A stretch of 64,000 nucleotides of DNA from Polaromonas sp. JS666 (GCF_000013865.1 NC_007948.1:2790001-2854000); one strand, 5' to 3'; positions 24,965 through 39,366 are shown, numbered from the stretch's first letter. Numbers and translations: made by a program. Notes: a model not told the origin generated them from the letters alone.

Positions 24965-25810
24965 ATGACTGCACAACTCATTGACGGGAATGCCCTCTCC
25001 AGACAACTGCGTGCGGAGGTCGCCCGGCGCGCGGCAGCGCTGCGCGCCCGCGGCATCACGCCGGGTCTGGCGGTCGTGCTGGTGGGAGAAAATCCGGCCA
25101 GCCAGGTCTATGTGCGCAACAAGGTCAAGGCCTGCCAGGACAACGGCCTGCATTCGGTGCTCGAGCACTACCCGGCCGCGCTCAGCGAGGCCGAGTTGCT
25201 GGCCCGGGTCCATGCCCTGAACAATGACCCGGCCATCCACGGCATCCTGGTTCAGCTCCCACTGCCTGCGCATATAGACGCGCACAAGGTCATTGAAGCC
25301 ATTGCCCCCGGCAAGGATGTCGACGGATTCCATGTGGCCAGCGCAGGCGCCCTGATGGTCGGACAGCCGGGCTTCTGGCCCTGCACACCCTATGGCTGCA
25401 TGAAGATGCTGGAAAGCATTGGCTACGACCTGCGGGGCAAGCACGCCGTGGTCATTGGCCGCAGCAACATCGTGGGCAAGCCCATGGCCATGATGCTGCT
25501 GCAAAAAAATGCCACGGTGACGATCTGCCACAGCGCCACCAAAGACCTGAAGGCCATGACGCTGCAGGCCGACGTGATCGTAGCCGCAGTCGGCAAACGC
25601 AATGTGCTGACCGCCGACATGGTCAAGCCGGGTGCTGTCGTCATTGACGTGGGCATGAACCGCAACGATGAAGGCAAACTCTGCGGCGACGTCGACTTTG
25701 AAGGCGTCAAGGAGGTGGCAGGCTACATCACGCCGGTGCCTGGCGGCGTCGGCCCCATGACCATCACCATGCTGCTGGTCAACACGCTGGAATCTGCTGA
25801 GCGCCTTTAA
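24965..25810 (+). CDS. folD: Methylenetetrahydrofolate dehydrogenase / cyclohydrolase
   Basis: 281 residues, normal for FolD. The signature [20 protein letters not shown] contains the catalytic Tyr49 and Lys53; [10 protein letters not shown] and the NADP site [16 protein letters not shown] follow, and the end has [16 protein letters not shown]. It interconverts methylene-, methenyl- and formyl-tetrahydrofolate in the cytoplasm. Converges with the DUF4149 gene: the two stops share the bases TTAA (25807-25810). Confidence 0.98.
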   Translation: MTAQLIDGNALSRQLRAEVARRAAALRARGITPGLAVVLVGENPASQVYVRNKVKACQDNGLHSVLEHYPAALSEAELLARVHALNNDPAIHGILVQLPLPAHIDAHKVIEAIAPGKDVDGFHVASAGALMVGQPGFWPCTPYGCMKMLESIGYDLRGKHAVVIGRSNIVGKPMAMMLLQKNATVTICHSATKDLKAMTLQADVIVAAVGKRNVLTADMVKPGAVVIDVGMNRNDEGKLCGDVDFEGVKEVAGYITPVPGGVGPMTITMLLVNTLESAERL

Positions 25811-26262
25811 TCGGGACTGGATGCTGCCGACGCGGCGCCTGCCGCGGGTCGGCTCAGGCGCCAGAGGCTCAAGCCCGCGCACAACCACTGGCCCAGGTAC
25901 ATGGCGCTTCCCAGGCCATGCCAGAGCTTGAGGTTGGCGCCTTCGGCCCGGGCACTGACGATACGCGGCGCCACGCCAAACTCCACCAGCAAGGCCAGCA
26001 ACAGCCCTGCCACCACAAATTTTGTGGCCGCCGCCGCATAAAGGGCCGTGGCCGGATCGTCTTTTTTATTGAAAACCAGCAGCATCAGCATGGCACATGC
26101 CGTGCTGAGCCAGGTCTGCGCGCTGAAGAGTTTGGCGGCCATCGCACCGGCGGCTGCCGGACTGCCAAGGTGCATGAACAGCAGGGGCACCACCACAAAG
26201 CCCACGCCGGTGAGACTGCCCCACCAGAGCGCGGCCAGCAGGATGGCAAACCGTTGTTTCAC
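25807..26262 (-). CDS. DUF4149 membrane protein
   Basis: 151 residues with four hydrophobic segments ([68 protein letters not shown]). It matches the DUF4149 family, small inner-membrane proteins often found beside greA in betaproteobacteria, as here (greA is 131 bases upstream). Function unknown. Confidence 0.85.
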   Translation of the reverse strand: MKQRFAILLAALWWGSLTGVGFVVVPLLFMHLGSPAAAGAMAAKLFSAQTWLSTACAMLMLLVFNKKDDPATALYAAAATKFVVAGLLLALLVEFGVAPRIVSARAEGANLKLWHGLGSAMYLGQWLCAGLSLWRLSRPAAGAASAASSPD

Positions 26263-26393
26263 GGATGCGGCCAGACCGCCGGGGCGAACGGCCGGGATTG
26301 CGCTTCAGCCACCAAGGCGGTCGACACCAGCCTGCCTGGGATCATGCCCCGGCAGCGAATTGTCACGCAAGGGACCCACAAAGACGCCATGCT

Positions 26394-26870
26394 TCAGATG
26401 TACATGACCGCCACAATCTCGTAGCGCTTCACGCCACCCGGCGCCTGCACTTCAGCCGTATCGCCCTCATCCTTGCCGATCAATGCACGTGCAATCGGTG
26501 AGCCGATGTTGACCCGGCCATGTTTGATGTCGGCCTCATCTTCCCCCACGATCTGGTAAGTCACGGTGTCGCCTGACTCCTCGTCCTGCAACTCAATGGT
26601 CGAGCCAAACACCACCCTGCCGCCCGCGTCCAGCTCCGACGGGTCAATGATCTGCGCCGCGGACAGCTTGCCTTCTATTTCCTGGATGCGCCCTTCGATA
26701 AAACCCTGGCGATCCTTGGCCGCGTCGTATTCGGCGTTCTCACTCAGGTCGCCTTGGGCGCGCGCCTCGGAAATCGAGTTGATGACCCAGGGACGGTCAA
26801 CGGTTTTGAGCTGGTGCAATTCAGCCTTGAGTTTTTCTGCACCGCGCTTGGTGATGGGTAAGGTTGCCAT
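26394..26870 (-). CDS. greA: Transcription elongation factor GreA
   Basis: 158 residues from the ATG at 26870, which has AGGAG six bases upstream; a longer frame to 26936 lacks support. The N-terminal coiled coil starts [20 protein letters not shown] and carries the acidic tip ([18 protein letters not shown]); the C-terminal FKBP-like domain ends with [13 protein letters not shown]. It stimulates RNA cleavage in backtracked RNA polymerase. Transcribed in the same direction as carB, 101 bases downstream of it. Confidence 0.97.
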   Translation of the reverse strand: MATLPITKRGAEKLKAELHQLKTVDRPWVINSISEARAQGDLSENAEYDAAKDRQGFIEGRIQEIEGKLSAAQIIDPSELDAGGRVVFGSTIELQDEESGDTVTYQIVGEDEADIKHGRVNIGSPIARALIGKDEGDTAEVQAPGGVKRYEIVAVMYI

Positions 26871-26890
26871 GTTTTTGCTCCTGCAAAAGC

Positions 26891-26918
26891 GAAACCGCCA
26901 CCAGTCACCTGGCGGCGG
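26891..26918 (-). terminator. Hairpin between carB and greA (terminator or greA leader)
   Basis: On the minus strand CCGCCGCCAG (26909-26918) pairs with CTGGTGGCGG (26895-26904) around a four-base loop, with one G-T wobble. It is followed by TTTCGCTTTT, a broken T-run. It could end carAB transcripts or control read-through to greA, whose ribosome site lies just after. Confidence 0.45.
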
Positions 26919-26971
26919 AATATTTAATCGGCTCAAGTTTAATGCAAAACCTGCGTCAGCCGTCCCGGTAA

Positions 26972-30194
<3,223 letters not shown>

Positions 30195-30202
<8 letters not shown>

Positions 30203-31400
30203 TCTTCTTCTCCCCTGCCTGTTCCATCAGCGCGGTGAAACGGTCAAACAAATACGAAATGTCATGCGGGCCGGGTGACGCTTCAGGGTGTCCCTGAAAG
30301 CAGAACGCGGGCTTGTCGGTGCGTGCCAGGCCCTGCAGCGTGCCATCAAACAGGCTGATGTGCGTGGGCCGCAGGTTGGCGGGCAGGCTTTTCTCGTCCA
30401 CTGCAAAACCGTGGTTCTGGCTGGTGATGCTGACACGGCCGTTGTCGAGGTCCTTGACCGGATGGTTGGCGCCGTGGTGACCAAACTTCATCTTGAAGGT
30501 TTTGGCTCCGCTGGCCAGTGCCATGATCTGGTGGCCCAGGCAGATACCGAAGGTGGGAATGCCGGTCTCGATCAATTCGCGCACGGCAGCAATGGCGTAG
30601 TCGCACGGCTCCGGATCACCCGGGCCGTTGGCGAGGAAAATGCCGTCAGGCTTGAGCTTGAGCACATCGGCGGCCGGAGTTTGCGCCGGCACCACGGTGA
30701 TACGCGCACCGCGCTCGGCCATCATGCGCAGGATGTTTTTCTTGACGCCAAAGTCATAAGCCACCACGTGGAATTTTGGGGTGATCTGCACACCATAGCC
30801 CGGCTTGCCTTCCAGGTTCATGAGCTTCCACTCGGTTTGCGTCCATTCGTAGGTCTGCTTGGCGGACACGACCTTAGCCAGGTCCAGGCCAGCCATGCTG
30901 GGCGCGCCGCGCGCGGCAGCCACGGCCTTTTCGATGGCAGGCTGGCTGACCTCTTCACCTTCAGGCAGCGCCAGAATGCACCCGTTTTGTGCACCATTGG
31001 TGCGAAGCAGGCGTGTGAGTTGGCGGGTGTCGATGCCGGCGATGGCCACCGTGCCCTCCTTGACCAGATACTCGGACAAGGTCATGGACATGCGGAAATT
31101 GGAGGCCAGCAGCGGCAGGTCCTTGATGATCAGGCCGGCGGCATGGACTTTGTCGGCCTCGATGTCTTCGGCGTTGATGCCATAGTTGCCGATATGCGGA
31201 TAGGTAAGGGTAACGATCTGCTGGCAGTAGCTCGGGTCCGTGAGGATTTCCTGGTAGCCGGTCATGGCGGTGTTGAACACCACCTCGCCGATCGTGGAGC
31301 CTGGCGCTCCAATCGAATTGCCGATAAAGACCGTGCCGTCTGCGAGCGCCAGGATGGCGTGAGGGGGTTGTCCTGATATTCCCTGTAGAGACAAAAGCAC
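30195..31400 (-). CDS. carA: Carbamoyl-phosphate synthase small subunit (glutaminase)
   Basis: 401 residues from a GTG at 31400 with GGAGA upstream; this start reads [10 protein letters not shown] as in relatives. The longer frame to 31661 begins inside the preceding gene region and is rejected. The class I glutamine amidotransferase triad is seen in GICLGHQI (Cys) and [13 protein letters not shown] (His, Glu). It hydrolyses glutamine and channels ammonia to CarB. A TATAAT about 130 bases upstream suggests its own promoter. Confidence 0.98.
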
Positions 31401-31532
31401 TGGGTTCTCCGGGTTGGTTACGGTTCGCCCAAGCATGCACAAGAAACGTCTCTTAAGACTCTTGCGGGCTGCTTTTGTGAGGGTGTTGGCTTGGTATGCG
31501 CTCGGGCGAAGCTGTGATTTGAAAAGCCACTG

Positions 31533-31538
31533 ATTATA
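31533..31538 (-). promoter_or_regulatory. Possible -10 box for carAB
   Basis: TATAAT on the minus strand, inside the 227-base gap between the methyltransferase gene and carA. No good -35 hexamer is visible 16-18 bases upstream. The predicted leader of about 125 bases contains a small imperfect palindrome (AAGAAACGTCTCTT, 31441-31454) but no clear pyrimidine attenuator. Confidence 0.4.
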
Positions 31539-31627
31539 GCCTGAGGCGCTAGGTGTAACCCCCAATTTTGCTTGCGGCCAGCAGCTCCCTGACCCCGCAG
31601 GAGGGTCAATTTCCTGCAGCGCCCCGC

Positions 31628-32410
31628 TCAGCAGCGGGCCGTGGCGCTCGCGTACAGGCAAATGGCGGCGGCGGCGGCCACATTCAGCGACTCCTCCCCA
31701 CCGGGCTGGTCTATGCGCACCTTGAGGGCCGATCGGGCCATCAGGTCGTCGCTCACGCCCTGCCCCTCGTGGCCCATGGCCCAGGCACAGGGCCGGGGCA
31801 GCGGCTGCTGGTGCAGGAAGCTGCCCTGGTGGGAACTGGTGACCACGATGGGAACTGTCAGCGCCGCCAGGGCGGCAGGCTCCACACCTTCCACCAACTG
31901 CAAGGCAAAGTGGGCACCCATGCCGGCCCGCAGCACCTTGGGCGACCAGAGGGCGGCCGTGCCCTTGAGGGCGATGATCTGGCCAAAACCGAAAGCCGCC
32001 GCGCTGCGCAGGATGGAGCCGACATTGCCGGCGTCCTGTACCCGGTCCAGGATCACTGAGGCTGCGCCCGCCTCCAGCCCGCTGGCCGCCGGCAGTTCCA
32101 GCACGAAGCCCATGCGCGCAGGTGATTCCAGCCCGCTGATTTCGGGCAACAACGCATCTGGAATGACTATGTTTTTAATAGCTGCGCGCGACCATTCGAC
32201 GGGAGCCGAGGGCCAAAAAGACTCTGAAAAAATCGCCAGGGTCGGTTTCTTCCCGCGGGCGAGCGCGGCACGGCACAGATGATCGCCCTCCAGCCAGACG
32301 CGGCCCTGCTTGCGGTAAGCCGTGCTGTCCTGCGACAGCTTGCGCAATTCCTTGATGAGCGTGTTGTCGCGTGACGTGATGTGCGTGACAGCGCCGGGAC
32401 TGACGCTCAC
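31628..32410 (-). CDS. TrmH/SpoU-family RNA 2'-O-methyltransferase
   Basis: 260 residues. N-terminal RNA-binding part ([31 protein letters not shown]) and the C-terminal SPOUT knot domain with [35 protein letters not shown] and [20 protein letters not shown], the three family motifs. It uses S-adenosylmethionine to methylate rRNA or tRNA; the exact target is not clear. Its GTG start overlaps the rnhB stop (GTGA). Confidence 0.93.
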   Translation of the reverse strand: MSVSPGAVTHITSRDNTLIKELRKLSQDSTAYRKQGRVWLEGDHLCRAALARGKKPTLAIFSESFWPSAPVEWSRAAIKNIVIPDALLPEISGLESPARMGFVLELPAASGLEAGAASVILDRVQDAGNVGSILRSAAAFGFGQIIALKGTAALWSPKVLRAGMGAHFALQLVEGVEPAALAALTVPIVVTSSHQGSFLHQQPLPRPCAWAMGHEGQGVSDDLMARSALKVRIDQPGGEESLNVAAAAAICLYASATARC

Positions 32411-33024
32411 CGCAAGACCTCGGCGACCGGCGCAAAAGACCGGCGGTGCTGGGGACAGGCGCCATGCTCGCGCAGCGCGGCGAGATGTTCAGCTGTGGAA
32501 TACCCTTTGTGACTGGCAAAACCGTACTGCGGATATTCGAGGTGAAACTCGGCGCACCAGCGGTCACGGTAGACCTTGGCCAGAATCGAAGCGGCCGAGA
32601 TGGCCGGCACGATGGCATCGCCTCCGATCACGGCCTCCGACACGATGGCCAGCGTGGGCAAGCGATTGCCGTCGACCAGCACCTTGTTGGGCTTCAGGCG
32701 CAGGCTCTCCACCGCGCGCCTCATCGCCAGCATGGTGGCCTGCAGGATGTTCAGCCGGTCTATCTCCTCAGCCGTGGCCAGCGCAATTGAGCAGCACAGC
32801 GCTTTGGCGCGGATTTCGTCATACAACGCTTCGCGCCGCTGCGGCGTCAGTTTTTTGGAGTCGGCCAGGCCCTTGATGGGATTGAGCTCGTCGAGGATGA
32901 CAGCCGCAGCCACCACTGGGCCCATCAGCGGGCCCCGCCCGGCCTCGTCCACGCCGGCCAGGAGACCGGGAGTGTCCCAGGACAAGGGAGTTTGCTCAGC
33001 TTTCAAGAATTTGCTGGATCGCAT
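32407..33024 (-). CDS. rnhB: Ribonuclease HII
   Basis: 205 residues from the ATG at 33024, which overlaps the end of lpxB by 29 bases; a longer frame to 33087 runs deeper into lpxB. Family motifs: [21 protein letters not shown] (metal Asp/Glu), [22 protein letters not shown] and SILAKVYRD. It removes RNA from DNA-RNA hybrids and single ribonucleotides from DNA. The order lpxA-lpxB-rnhB is widespread in proteobacteria. Confidence 0.96.
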   Translation of the reverse strand: MRSSKFLKAEQTPLSWDTPGLLAGVDEAGRGPLMGPVVAAAVILDELNPIKGLADSKKLTPQRREALYDEIRAKALCCSIALATAEEIDRLNILQATMLAMRRAVESLRLKPNKVLVDGNRLPTLAIVSEAVIGGDAIVPAISAASILAKVYRDRWCAEFHLEYPQYGFASHKGYSTAEHLAALREHGACPQHRRSFAPVAEVLR

Positions 33025-34150
33025 CGGTCGCCAATTGAGAAGTATCGCGCTGCAGTTCGGCATGCAGCGCCATGAATCGTTGTTCAACAGCCGCTATTTT
33101 GGCAGGAGCCGTTGATTTTGCATCCACCCATTGCAACAACCCGGCAGCCAACGCTTCTGGCGTCGCCGCTTCCTGCAGCAGCTCGGGCACAACGAAATCC
33201 TGGCACAGGATATTGGGCAGTCCAACCCAGGGCTGCAGCTTCTTGCGCCGCATGATCTGCCACGACAGCCAGTTCATGTTGTAGGCAATCACCATGGGGC
33301 GCTTGAACAAAGCCGCTTCCAGGGTCGCGGTGCCGCTGGCAATCAGGGTCACATCGCAAGCAGCGAGCGCGGTGTGCGACTGGCCTTCGATAATTTGCAG
33401 GTCGGCCCGCATGCCGGCCGCATCGGCCAGTCGCTCGATCACGGTTTTCAGCAAAGGGACGGCTGGAACTATAAATTTGATAGCCGGTTGTGCTCGTTTT
33501 ACCAAGGCTGCAGCCCTGAAAAACCTCTCGGCCAAATATTGGATCTCGGACTTGCGGCTACCCGGCAAGATCGCGATGACCACGGCGTCATCCTGCAGTC
33601 CCAACTTGCGCCTCGCGGCGGCCCGGTCCGGCTGCAGGGGAATCACGCTGGCCAGCGGATGGCCGACATACGTGGCCGCAATGCCATGGGAAGCCAGCAA
33701 GGCTGGTTCGAACGGAAAAATGCACAGCACGTGGTCTACGCTGCGCCGGATCTTCTCGACGCGGTTCGCACGCCAGGCCCAGACGGAAGGACTGACAAAA
33801 TGGACGGTCTTGATGCCCTGCGCCTTCAGAGCCGCTTCGAGGTCGAGATTGAAGTCGGGGGCGTCTACACCGATGAAAATATCAGGGCGCTGATCGAGCA
33901 GCCGCTTTTTCAGTTGCTCGCGTATGCCGACGATCTCACGGTAATGACGCAGCACCTCCACATAGCCGCGTACCGCCAGCTTGTCGTGCGGCCACCAGGC
34001 CTGAAAACCGCGCCCGGCCATGTACGGCCCGCCAATACCGCAGGTCTGCAAGCCCGGCCAGCGCTCACGCAGCCCGTCCAGCAGCAAGCCAGCCAGCAAA
34101 TCACCGGAAGTTTCTCCGGCAACCATGGCGATCCTGGGTGCCGCGCTCAT
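32996..34150 (-). CDS. lpxB: Lipid-A-disaccharide synthase
   Basis: 384 residues. Starts [20 protein letters not shown] (the LpxB N-terminal motif) and includes [30 protein letters not shown] and LPGSRKSEI. It is a GT19 transferase that joins UDP-diacylglucosamine and lipid X at the inner membrane. Nine bases separate it from lpxA; the end overlaps rnhB. A degenerate interspersed repeat lies in the frame at 33468-33495 without breaking it. Confidence 0.98.
   Translation of the reverse strand: MSAAPRIAMVAGETSGDLLAGLLLDGLRERWPGLQTCGIGGPYMAGRGFQAWWPHDKLAVRGYVEVLRHYREIVGIREQLKKRLLDQRPDIFIGVDAPDFNLDLEAALKAQGIKTVHFVSPSVWAWRANRVEKIRRSVDHVLCIFPFEPALLASHGIAATYVGHPLASVIPLQPDRAAARRKLGLQDDAVVIAILPGSRKSEIQYLAERFFRAAALVKRAQPAIKFIVPAVPLLKTVIERLADAAGMRADLQIIEGQSHTALAACDVTLIASGTATLEAALFKRPMVIAYNMNWLSWQIMRRKKLQPWVGLPNILCQDFVVPELLQEAATPEALAAGLLQWVDAKSTAPAKIAAVEQRFMALHAELQRDTSQLATDAIQQILES
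33468..33495. repeat. Repeat-like segment inside lpxB
   Basis: ACTATAAATTTGATAGCC followed by GGTTGTGCTC. The block resembles the terminator-linked repeat at 24905 and the segment at 32166-32190 inside the methyltransferase gene (ACTATGTTTTTAATAGCTGC). It codes for residues in the segment QPAIKFIV without a gap. Confidence 0.35.
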
Positions 34151-34159
34151 GGAGGCCGG

Positions 34160-34972
34160 CTACCGGACAATGCCGCGCTGCGGCGAGGTTTGCGCCAGGA
34201 ATGACAGCATCATCTGGATATCGGGAGCCGCTTCCGGCTGCTTGTCGGCCAGTTCAGCGATTCGAGCCCGGGCCAGATCCAGTGTCAAATCATCCCGGTA
34301 CAGCGCCTTGTGCATGGCCTTGACGGCCGAAAGGCGTCCGGCAGAAAAGCCGCGGCGCCGCAGGCCCTCAAAATTCATCGACCGCGCCTGCGCGGGCTGG
34401 CCTTGTGCCATGACGAACGGCGGCAAATCGGCAAACAGCAGCGAACACATGGCCGTCATGCTGTGGGCGCCCAGCCGGACAAATTGGTGCGCCACGGTAA
34501 AACCGCCCAGAATGACCCAGTCGCCCACATAAACGTGACCGGCCAGCTGGGAGTTGTTGGCGAAGATCGTGTGGTTACCCACCACACAGTCATGCGCCAG
34601 ATGCACATAAGCCATGATCCAGTTGTCATCGCCCACGCTTGTCACACCGCTGTCACCCGGTGAGCCGATATTGAAAGTACAGAACTCGCGGATGGTGTTG
34701 CGGTCGCCAATGACCAGTTCGCAGGGTTCGCCCGCGTATTTTTTGTCCTGCGGAATCGCACCGAGCGAGTTGAACTGGAAAATCCGGTTGTCGCGACCTA
34801 TCGTTGTGTGGCCCTCGATCACGCAATGGGCCCCGATGGTGGTGCCTGCCCCCACCCTGACATGGGGACCGATAACCGTGTAAGGGCCGACACTGACCGA
34901 GCTGTCCAGCTGGGCCAGAGGATCGACAAGGGCGGTGGCATGAATGCCCGGCGCGGGAACTGGCGCGGTCAT
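34160..34972 (-). CDS. lpxA: UDP-N-acetylglucosamine O-acyltransferase
   Basis: 270 residues from the ATG at 34972 (a TTG at 34996 is possible). Left-handed beta-helix hexapeptide repeats fill the first two thirds ([40 protein letters not shown]), including [18 protein letters not shown] with the catalytic His. The C-terminal part is helical. It adds the first 3-hydroxyacyl chain in lipid A synthesis. Sits between fabZ and lpxB. Confidence 0.98.
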   Translation of the reverse strand: MTAPVPAPGIHATALVDPLAQLDSSVSVGPYTVIGPHVRVGAGTTIGAHCVIEGHTTIGRDNRIFQFNSLGAIPQDKKYAGEPCELVIGDRNTIREFCTFNIGSPGDSGVTSVGDDNWIMAYVHLAHDCVVGNHTIFANNSQLAGHVYVGDWVILGGFTVAHQFVRLGAHSMTAMCSLLFADLPPFVMAQGQPAQARSMNFEGLRRRGFSAGRLSAVKAMHKALYRDDLTLDLARARIAELADKQPEAAPDIQMMLSFLAQTSPQRGIVR

Positions 34973-34988
34973 GTCTTTCAAGCCACCT

Positions 34989-35429
34989 TCAGGCAATGGT
35001 GCGCATGGTGCACATCAACTCGGCCTCGCAGGCGATGGCCTCACCCACGCGCGTCACACCCTTGAATTTGAAAATGCCGGCCTTCATGCGCTCCAGCGTC
35101 ACATCCATGATCAGCTGGTCACCGGGTTCGACCGGCCGCTTGAAACGCGCGCCATCAATACCGGCAAAGTAGTACACCGTCTTGTCGTCCGGTGTCACGC
35201 CCAGGGTTTCGAACGCCAGCAGGGCAGCGGCCTGTGCCATGGCTTCCAGCATCAGCACGCCCGGCATCACGGGGTGGTGAGGGAAGTGCCCCATGAAAAA
35301 CGGCTCGTTCATCGTGACGTTCTTGAGGGCCTTGATTCGTTTTCCCTTTTCGATTTCGAGCACACGGTCGACCAGCAGAATCGGGTACCGGTGCGGCAGC
35401 TGCTTGAGAATTTGGTGAATATCCATCAT
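34989..35429 (-). CDS. fabZ: 3-hydroxyacyl-ACP dehydratase
   Basis: 146 residues from the first of two adjacent ATGs at 35429, which overlaps the lpxD stop (ATGA). Hot-dog fold with [20 protein letters not shown] and the catalytic [20 protein letters not shown] (His and Glu). It dehydrates 3-hydroxyacyl-ACP in fatty acid synthesis and so competes with LpxA/LpxD for the same substrates, which explains the shared operon. Confidence 0.98.
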
Positions 35430-36481
35430 GATTTTTCTTGAATGTTCGACAGCGATTTTTCTGCCTGTTTGAGTCTTTCCCGCAAGACGTGAAGCTGCTT
35501 GAGCGTGGCAGCATTTTTTTCCCACGCGGTATTGTCGTCGATAGGAAAGAGACCGGTGTAATGACCAGGCTTCAAAATGGACCGCGTCACCACCGACGCC
35601 GCCGAAATATGCACGTGATCAGCCAGGCTCAGGTGGCCCAGCACAATGGCGCCTCCGCCCACCGTGCAATGCGCGCCGATGGTGGCACTGCCCGCGACAC
35701 CCGCGCAACCTGCCATGGCGGTGTGCTTGCCGATCCGCACGTTGTGGCCTATCTGCACCAGGTTATCCAGCTTGACACCGTCTTCCAGAACCGTATCTTG
35801 CAGCGCGCCCCGGTCAATGCATGTGTTGGCGCCGATTTCCACATCATTGCCGATCTTCACCGCGCCAAGCTGCTCGATCTTGATCCATTGACCCTGATGC
35901 GGTGCGAAGCCAAAACCGTCCGCGCCGATCACCGCACCGGGATGCACAATGCAACGCTCGCCGATGTAGCAGCCATCTGCGACGGTCACGCGGGCCGACA
36001 GCCGGCTTTCGGCACCAACATGCGCATCCCGCCCAATAACGCAATGCTCTGCAATCCGCGCGCCCGCGCCGATCACAGTGCCGGCCGAGATGCAGGCGAA
36101 CGCGCCCACGGAAACACCCGGCGCGAGGGTTGCGGCGGGATCGATAAACGCGCTGGGATGAATGTGCGGCGCAGCCTGCAACACATGCCGGTACTTCCAG
36201 AGCTGGGTGATCAGGGCAAAGTAATGGTAGGGGTCGTCCACCACGATGCAGGCACCGCGGCTGACAGCGGCCTCTCGGGCAGCCGGAGCCACCACGACAC
36301 AGGCGGCAGCCGACTGCGCAAGTTTGGCGAGATATTTGGGGTGGCTGAGAAAACTCAGGTCGTGGGGGCCGGCCGCGTCCAGCGTGGACAGCCGCTCTAT
36401 CTGCACATCGGGGTTGCCGACGAGCTCGGCCTGCACCGTTGGGGCCAGGGACTGAACAATATCGGCCAGACGGAGCGTCAC
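35426..36481 (-). CDS. lpxD: UDP-3-O-acylglucosamine N-acyltransferase
   Basis: 351 residues, with a GTG start (GTGACGCTCCGT). The N-terminal uridine-binding domain ([20 protein letters not shown]) precedes the left-handed beta-helix ([20 protein letters not shown]) with catalytic His in [20 protein letters not shown]. The C-terminal tail is a helix ([18 protein letters not shown]). It adds the second acyl chain in lipid A synthesis. Confidence 0.98.
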
Positions 36482-36531
36482 ACTGCGCCTGCCATTTTCA
36501 CAACGATGCTGGTGGTGAACACACCCCGCAA

Positions 36532-37038
36532 TTAACGGGAGGCGTTCAGCGCCTTGATCACCTTGTCGGTGATGTCATGCTTGGGATTGACGTAGACCGA
36601 CTCCTGAAGGATCAGGTCGTACTTTTCGGTTTCAGCCAGTGTTTTGACCACCTTGTTGGCGCGCTCGATCACCTGCTGAAGTTCTTCGTTCTTGCGGGCA
36701 TTCAGGTCCTCCTGGAACTCGCGGCGCTTGCGCTGGAAATCCCGGTCCTGGTCGACCAGCTGCTTTTGCCGGGTGTTGCGCTGGCTCTCGGCCAGCGTGG
36801 GCGCCTCGCGTTCAAATTTGTCTGACAGGGTTTTCAGCTGCGTGGCGCTGTCGTTCAGTTCTTTCTCGCGCTTGCTGAATTCCTGCTCCAGTTTGGTCTG
36901 GGCGGCCTTGGCGGAATTGGCTTCACGGAAAATCCTGTCCAGGTTGACAACCCCAACCTTGAACTCCTGCGCACTGGCGGAAAAACCCGCCAATGCGATG
37001 ACGCAGCCCAGGAAAATTTTGGTTGAAAAATGCTTCAT
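36532..37038 (-). CDS. skp: Periplasmic chaperone Skp/OmpH
   Basis: 168 residues. Signal peptide [20 protein letters not shown] ending ASAQ, then [20 protein letters not shown] and a long charged coiled coil ([20 protein letters not shown]) forming the tentacles. It holds unfolded outer-membrane proteins on the way to BamA. Its ATG overlaps the bamA stop by one base (TAATG). Confidence 0.96.
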   Translation of the reverse strand: MKHFSTKIFLGCVIALAGFSASAQEFKVGVVNLDRIFREANSAKAAQTKLEQEFSKREKELNDSATQLKTLSDKFEREAPTLAESQRNTRQKQLVDQDRDFQRKRREFQEDLNARKNEELQQVIERANKVVKTLAETEKYDLILQESVYVNPKHDITDKVIKALNASR

Positions 37039-39335
37039 TAGAAAGATGTACCAATTTGGAATTGCAACCGTTCTATTCTATCGCCTGCCATTTTGCGTAT
37101 TGGCATGGCATAGGCAATTCGCAGGGGGCCCACCGGAGAAATCCAGCTGATGCCGATACCGGCGGAAGCCCTCAGGTCATTGACGCGATAGCTCTCCTTT
37201 TCGCCGAATACGTTGCCTGCATCGACAAATCCGTACATACGCAGCGTACGGTCGTTTCCGGCGCCCGGGAATGGCGCGATGAGCTCGGCATTGAGCGTCA
37301 GTTTTTTCGGACCACCCGTCGCCAGATCCGAGGCATCACGGGGACCCAGGGAGCTCTGCTCAAACCCGCGCACCGATCCCAAGCCACCCGAGTAGTAGTT
37401 CTTGAAAAGCGGGTAAGGCTGTCCGCTGAGGCCTTTGCCCCAGCCCAACTCGCCATTCAGCGCAACCGTGAACTGCTTGTTCAGCGGAATGTATTGCTGG
37501 ACCTGGTAATTGGCGCGCACAAACTTGATGTCGCCCGCAACACCCCAATCCCCATACAAACGCTGGTACCGGCCCGAAGTGGGCACCAGTGCGCTGTCCC
37601 GGTTGTCACGCGACCAGCCGACCGTCAGGGGAATGGAGTTGCTCTTGAAGCCGAACTGATCGGCATAGGTCTGGTAGCTCACGGGAAGGTTGGTTCCCGG
37701 CACGATCGTCAGGGACTCGAAACCACTGCCAAAATAAACCGTGTCGTTCTCGGTGAAGGGAACGCCGAAACGAATGCTTGCGCCCCTCGTCTTCAGGCTG
37801 TAGTCACCGCCCTGGCCGGACAGCGGCTTGGACGTGCGGTCGTACACGTCAATGGTGCGGGAGATGCCATCGGCCGTGAAATACGGGTCGATCGTGCTCA
37901 GGACCATCTGGCGATTTGACTTGCTGGTATTGACTTCAATACCCAAGTAGTTGCCCGAACCAAAAACGTTTTCCTGCTTGATGCCGAACAGCAGGGAAAC
38001 GCTGTCGGCACTTGAATAGCCCGCGCCAAGCTGCAGGTTGCCGGTGGGTTTTTCAACCACGGAAACATTGACATCAACCTGGTCGGCCGTACCCGTCACT
38101 TCCTGGGTATCGATATTCACCTCATTGAAAAAGCCCAGGCGGTCAACGCGATCACGCGACAGGCGGATCTTGTCGCCGTCATACCAGGAGGACTCGAACT
38201 GGCGAAACTCCCTGCGCACCACTTCATCGCGCGTGCGGTTGTTGCCCGACACATTCACGCGCCGCACATAGGCCCGGCGGGATGGCTCCGCCTGCAGCAC
38301 AAAGGCCACACGGTTATTGACCCGGTCAATTTCAGGCACAGCTTCGACCCTGGCGAAAGCGAATCCGAAGGTGCCGAAGTAGTCGATAAAAGCCTTCCTG
38401 GTCTCGGCCACTGCGTCGGCGTTGTACGCCTCGGCAGGCTTGATGGTCACCAGGGATTTGAATTCTTCTTCCTTGCCCAGGTAATCGCCCTCAAGCTTCA
38501 CGCTGGAGACCACGAAGCGTTCGCCCTCGGTGACGTTGACGGTGACAGCGATGCTTTGCTTGTCGGGAGAGATCGCGACCTGGGTTGAATCGACCTTGAA
38601 CTCAAGGTAACCACGGGACAGATAGTAGGAACGCAGGGTCTCAATATCGGCATTGAGCTTGGCCCGGGAATAACGGTCAGACTTGGTGTACCAGCTGAGC
38701 CATCCGCCGGTGTCAAGGTCAAACAGGCCCAGCAGGGTGGACTCGCTGAACGCCTTGTTGCCGGTAATGTGGATTTCCTTGATTTTTGCCACGTCGCCTT
38801 CAACGACGCTGAAAGTCAGGTTCACGCGGTTGCGCTCGATCGGCGTCACCGTGGTGACCACCTCCGCGCCATACAGGCTCTTGTTGATGTACTGGCGCTT
38901 GAGTTCCTGCTCTGCCTTGTCCGCCAGGGCCTTGTCGAAAGGCTGGCCATCGGCAATGCCAACGTCGCGAAGCGCCTTTTTAAGGGCTTCCTTGTCAAAT
39001 TCCTTGGTACCGACGAAGTCAACGTCCGCTACGGTAGGACGCTCTTCAACAATGACGACCAGCACGTCACCGCTGACTTCGAGCCGGACATCCTTGAACA
39101 GGCCGAGGCCGAACAGCGCTCGAATGGCCGTGGAGCCCTTCTCGTCGTTATAGGTTTCGCCGACACGAAAGGGAAGCGAGGCAAAAATCGTCCCGGGCTC
39201 AACGCGCTGCAAGCCTTCAACCCGGATGTCACGGACGGTGAAGGGATCAACTGCCCAGGCGGCATTGACAGCAAACAAACCAGCGGCAATGGCGCAGACC
39301 GCACGAATTTTGAATTTATTTAATTGTTTTTGCAT
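37038..39335 (-). CDS. bamA: Outer-membrane protein assembly factor BamA
   Basis: 765 residues from the ATG at 39335. Signal peptide ends in FAVNAAWA; five POTRA domains follow (starting FTVRDIRVEGLQRVEPGTIF), then a 16-strand barrel. The VRGF motif is seen in GGLGSVRGFEQSSLG and the protein ends in Phe (QFQIGTSF), the usual barrel insertion signal. It inserts beta-barrel proteins. Upstream is rseP, downstream skp, the normal order. Confidence 0.98.
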   Translation of the reverse strand: MQKQLNKFKIRAVCAIAAGLFAVNAAWAVDPFTVRDIRVEGLQRVEPGTIFASLPFRVGETYNDEKGSTAIRALFGLGLFKDVRLEVSGDVLVVIVEERPTVADVDFVGTKEFDKEALKKALRDVGIADGQPFDKALADKAEQELKRQYINKSLYGAEVVTTVTPIERNRVNLTFSVVEGDVAKIKEIHITGNKAFSESTLLGLFDLDTGGWLSWYTKSDRYSRAKLNADIETLRSYYLSRGYLEFKVDSTQVAISPDKQSIAVTVNVTEGERFVVSSVKLEGDYLGKEEEFKSLVTIKPAEAYNADAVAETRKAFIDYFGTFGFAFARVEAVPEIDRVNNRVAFVLQAEPSRRAYVRRVNVSGNNRTRDEVVRREFRQFESSWYDGDKIRLSRDRVDRLGFFNEVNIDTQEVTGTADQVDVNVSVVEKPTGNLQLGAGYSSADSVSLLFGIKQENVFGSGNYLGIEVNTSKSNRQMVLSTIDPYFTADGISRTIDVYDRTSKPLSGQGGDYSLKTRGASIRFGVPFTENDTVYFGSGFESLTIVPGTNLPVSYQTYADQFGFKSNSIPLTVGWSRDNRDSALVPTSGRYQRLYGDWGVAGDIKFVRANYQVQQYIPLNKQFTVALNGELGWGKGLSGQPYPLFKNYYSGGLGSVRGFEQSSLGPRDASDLATGGPKKLTLNAELIAPFPGAGNDRTLRMYGFVDAGNVFGEKESYRVNDLRASAGIGISWISPVGPLRIAYAMPIRKMAGDRIERLQFQIGTSF

Positions 39336-39366
39336 GAAATGTATGAAATTGGCCTGAGTCCTGGTG

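Noticed and set aside
31401-31627. Pyrimidine-sensing attenuator before carA
   Set aside because: Only weak palindromes and no T-run hairpin near the start; a TATAAT is the only clear signal.
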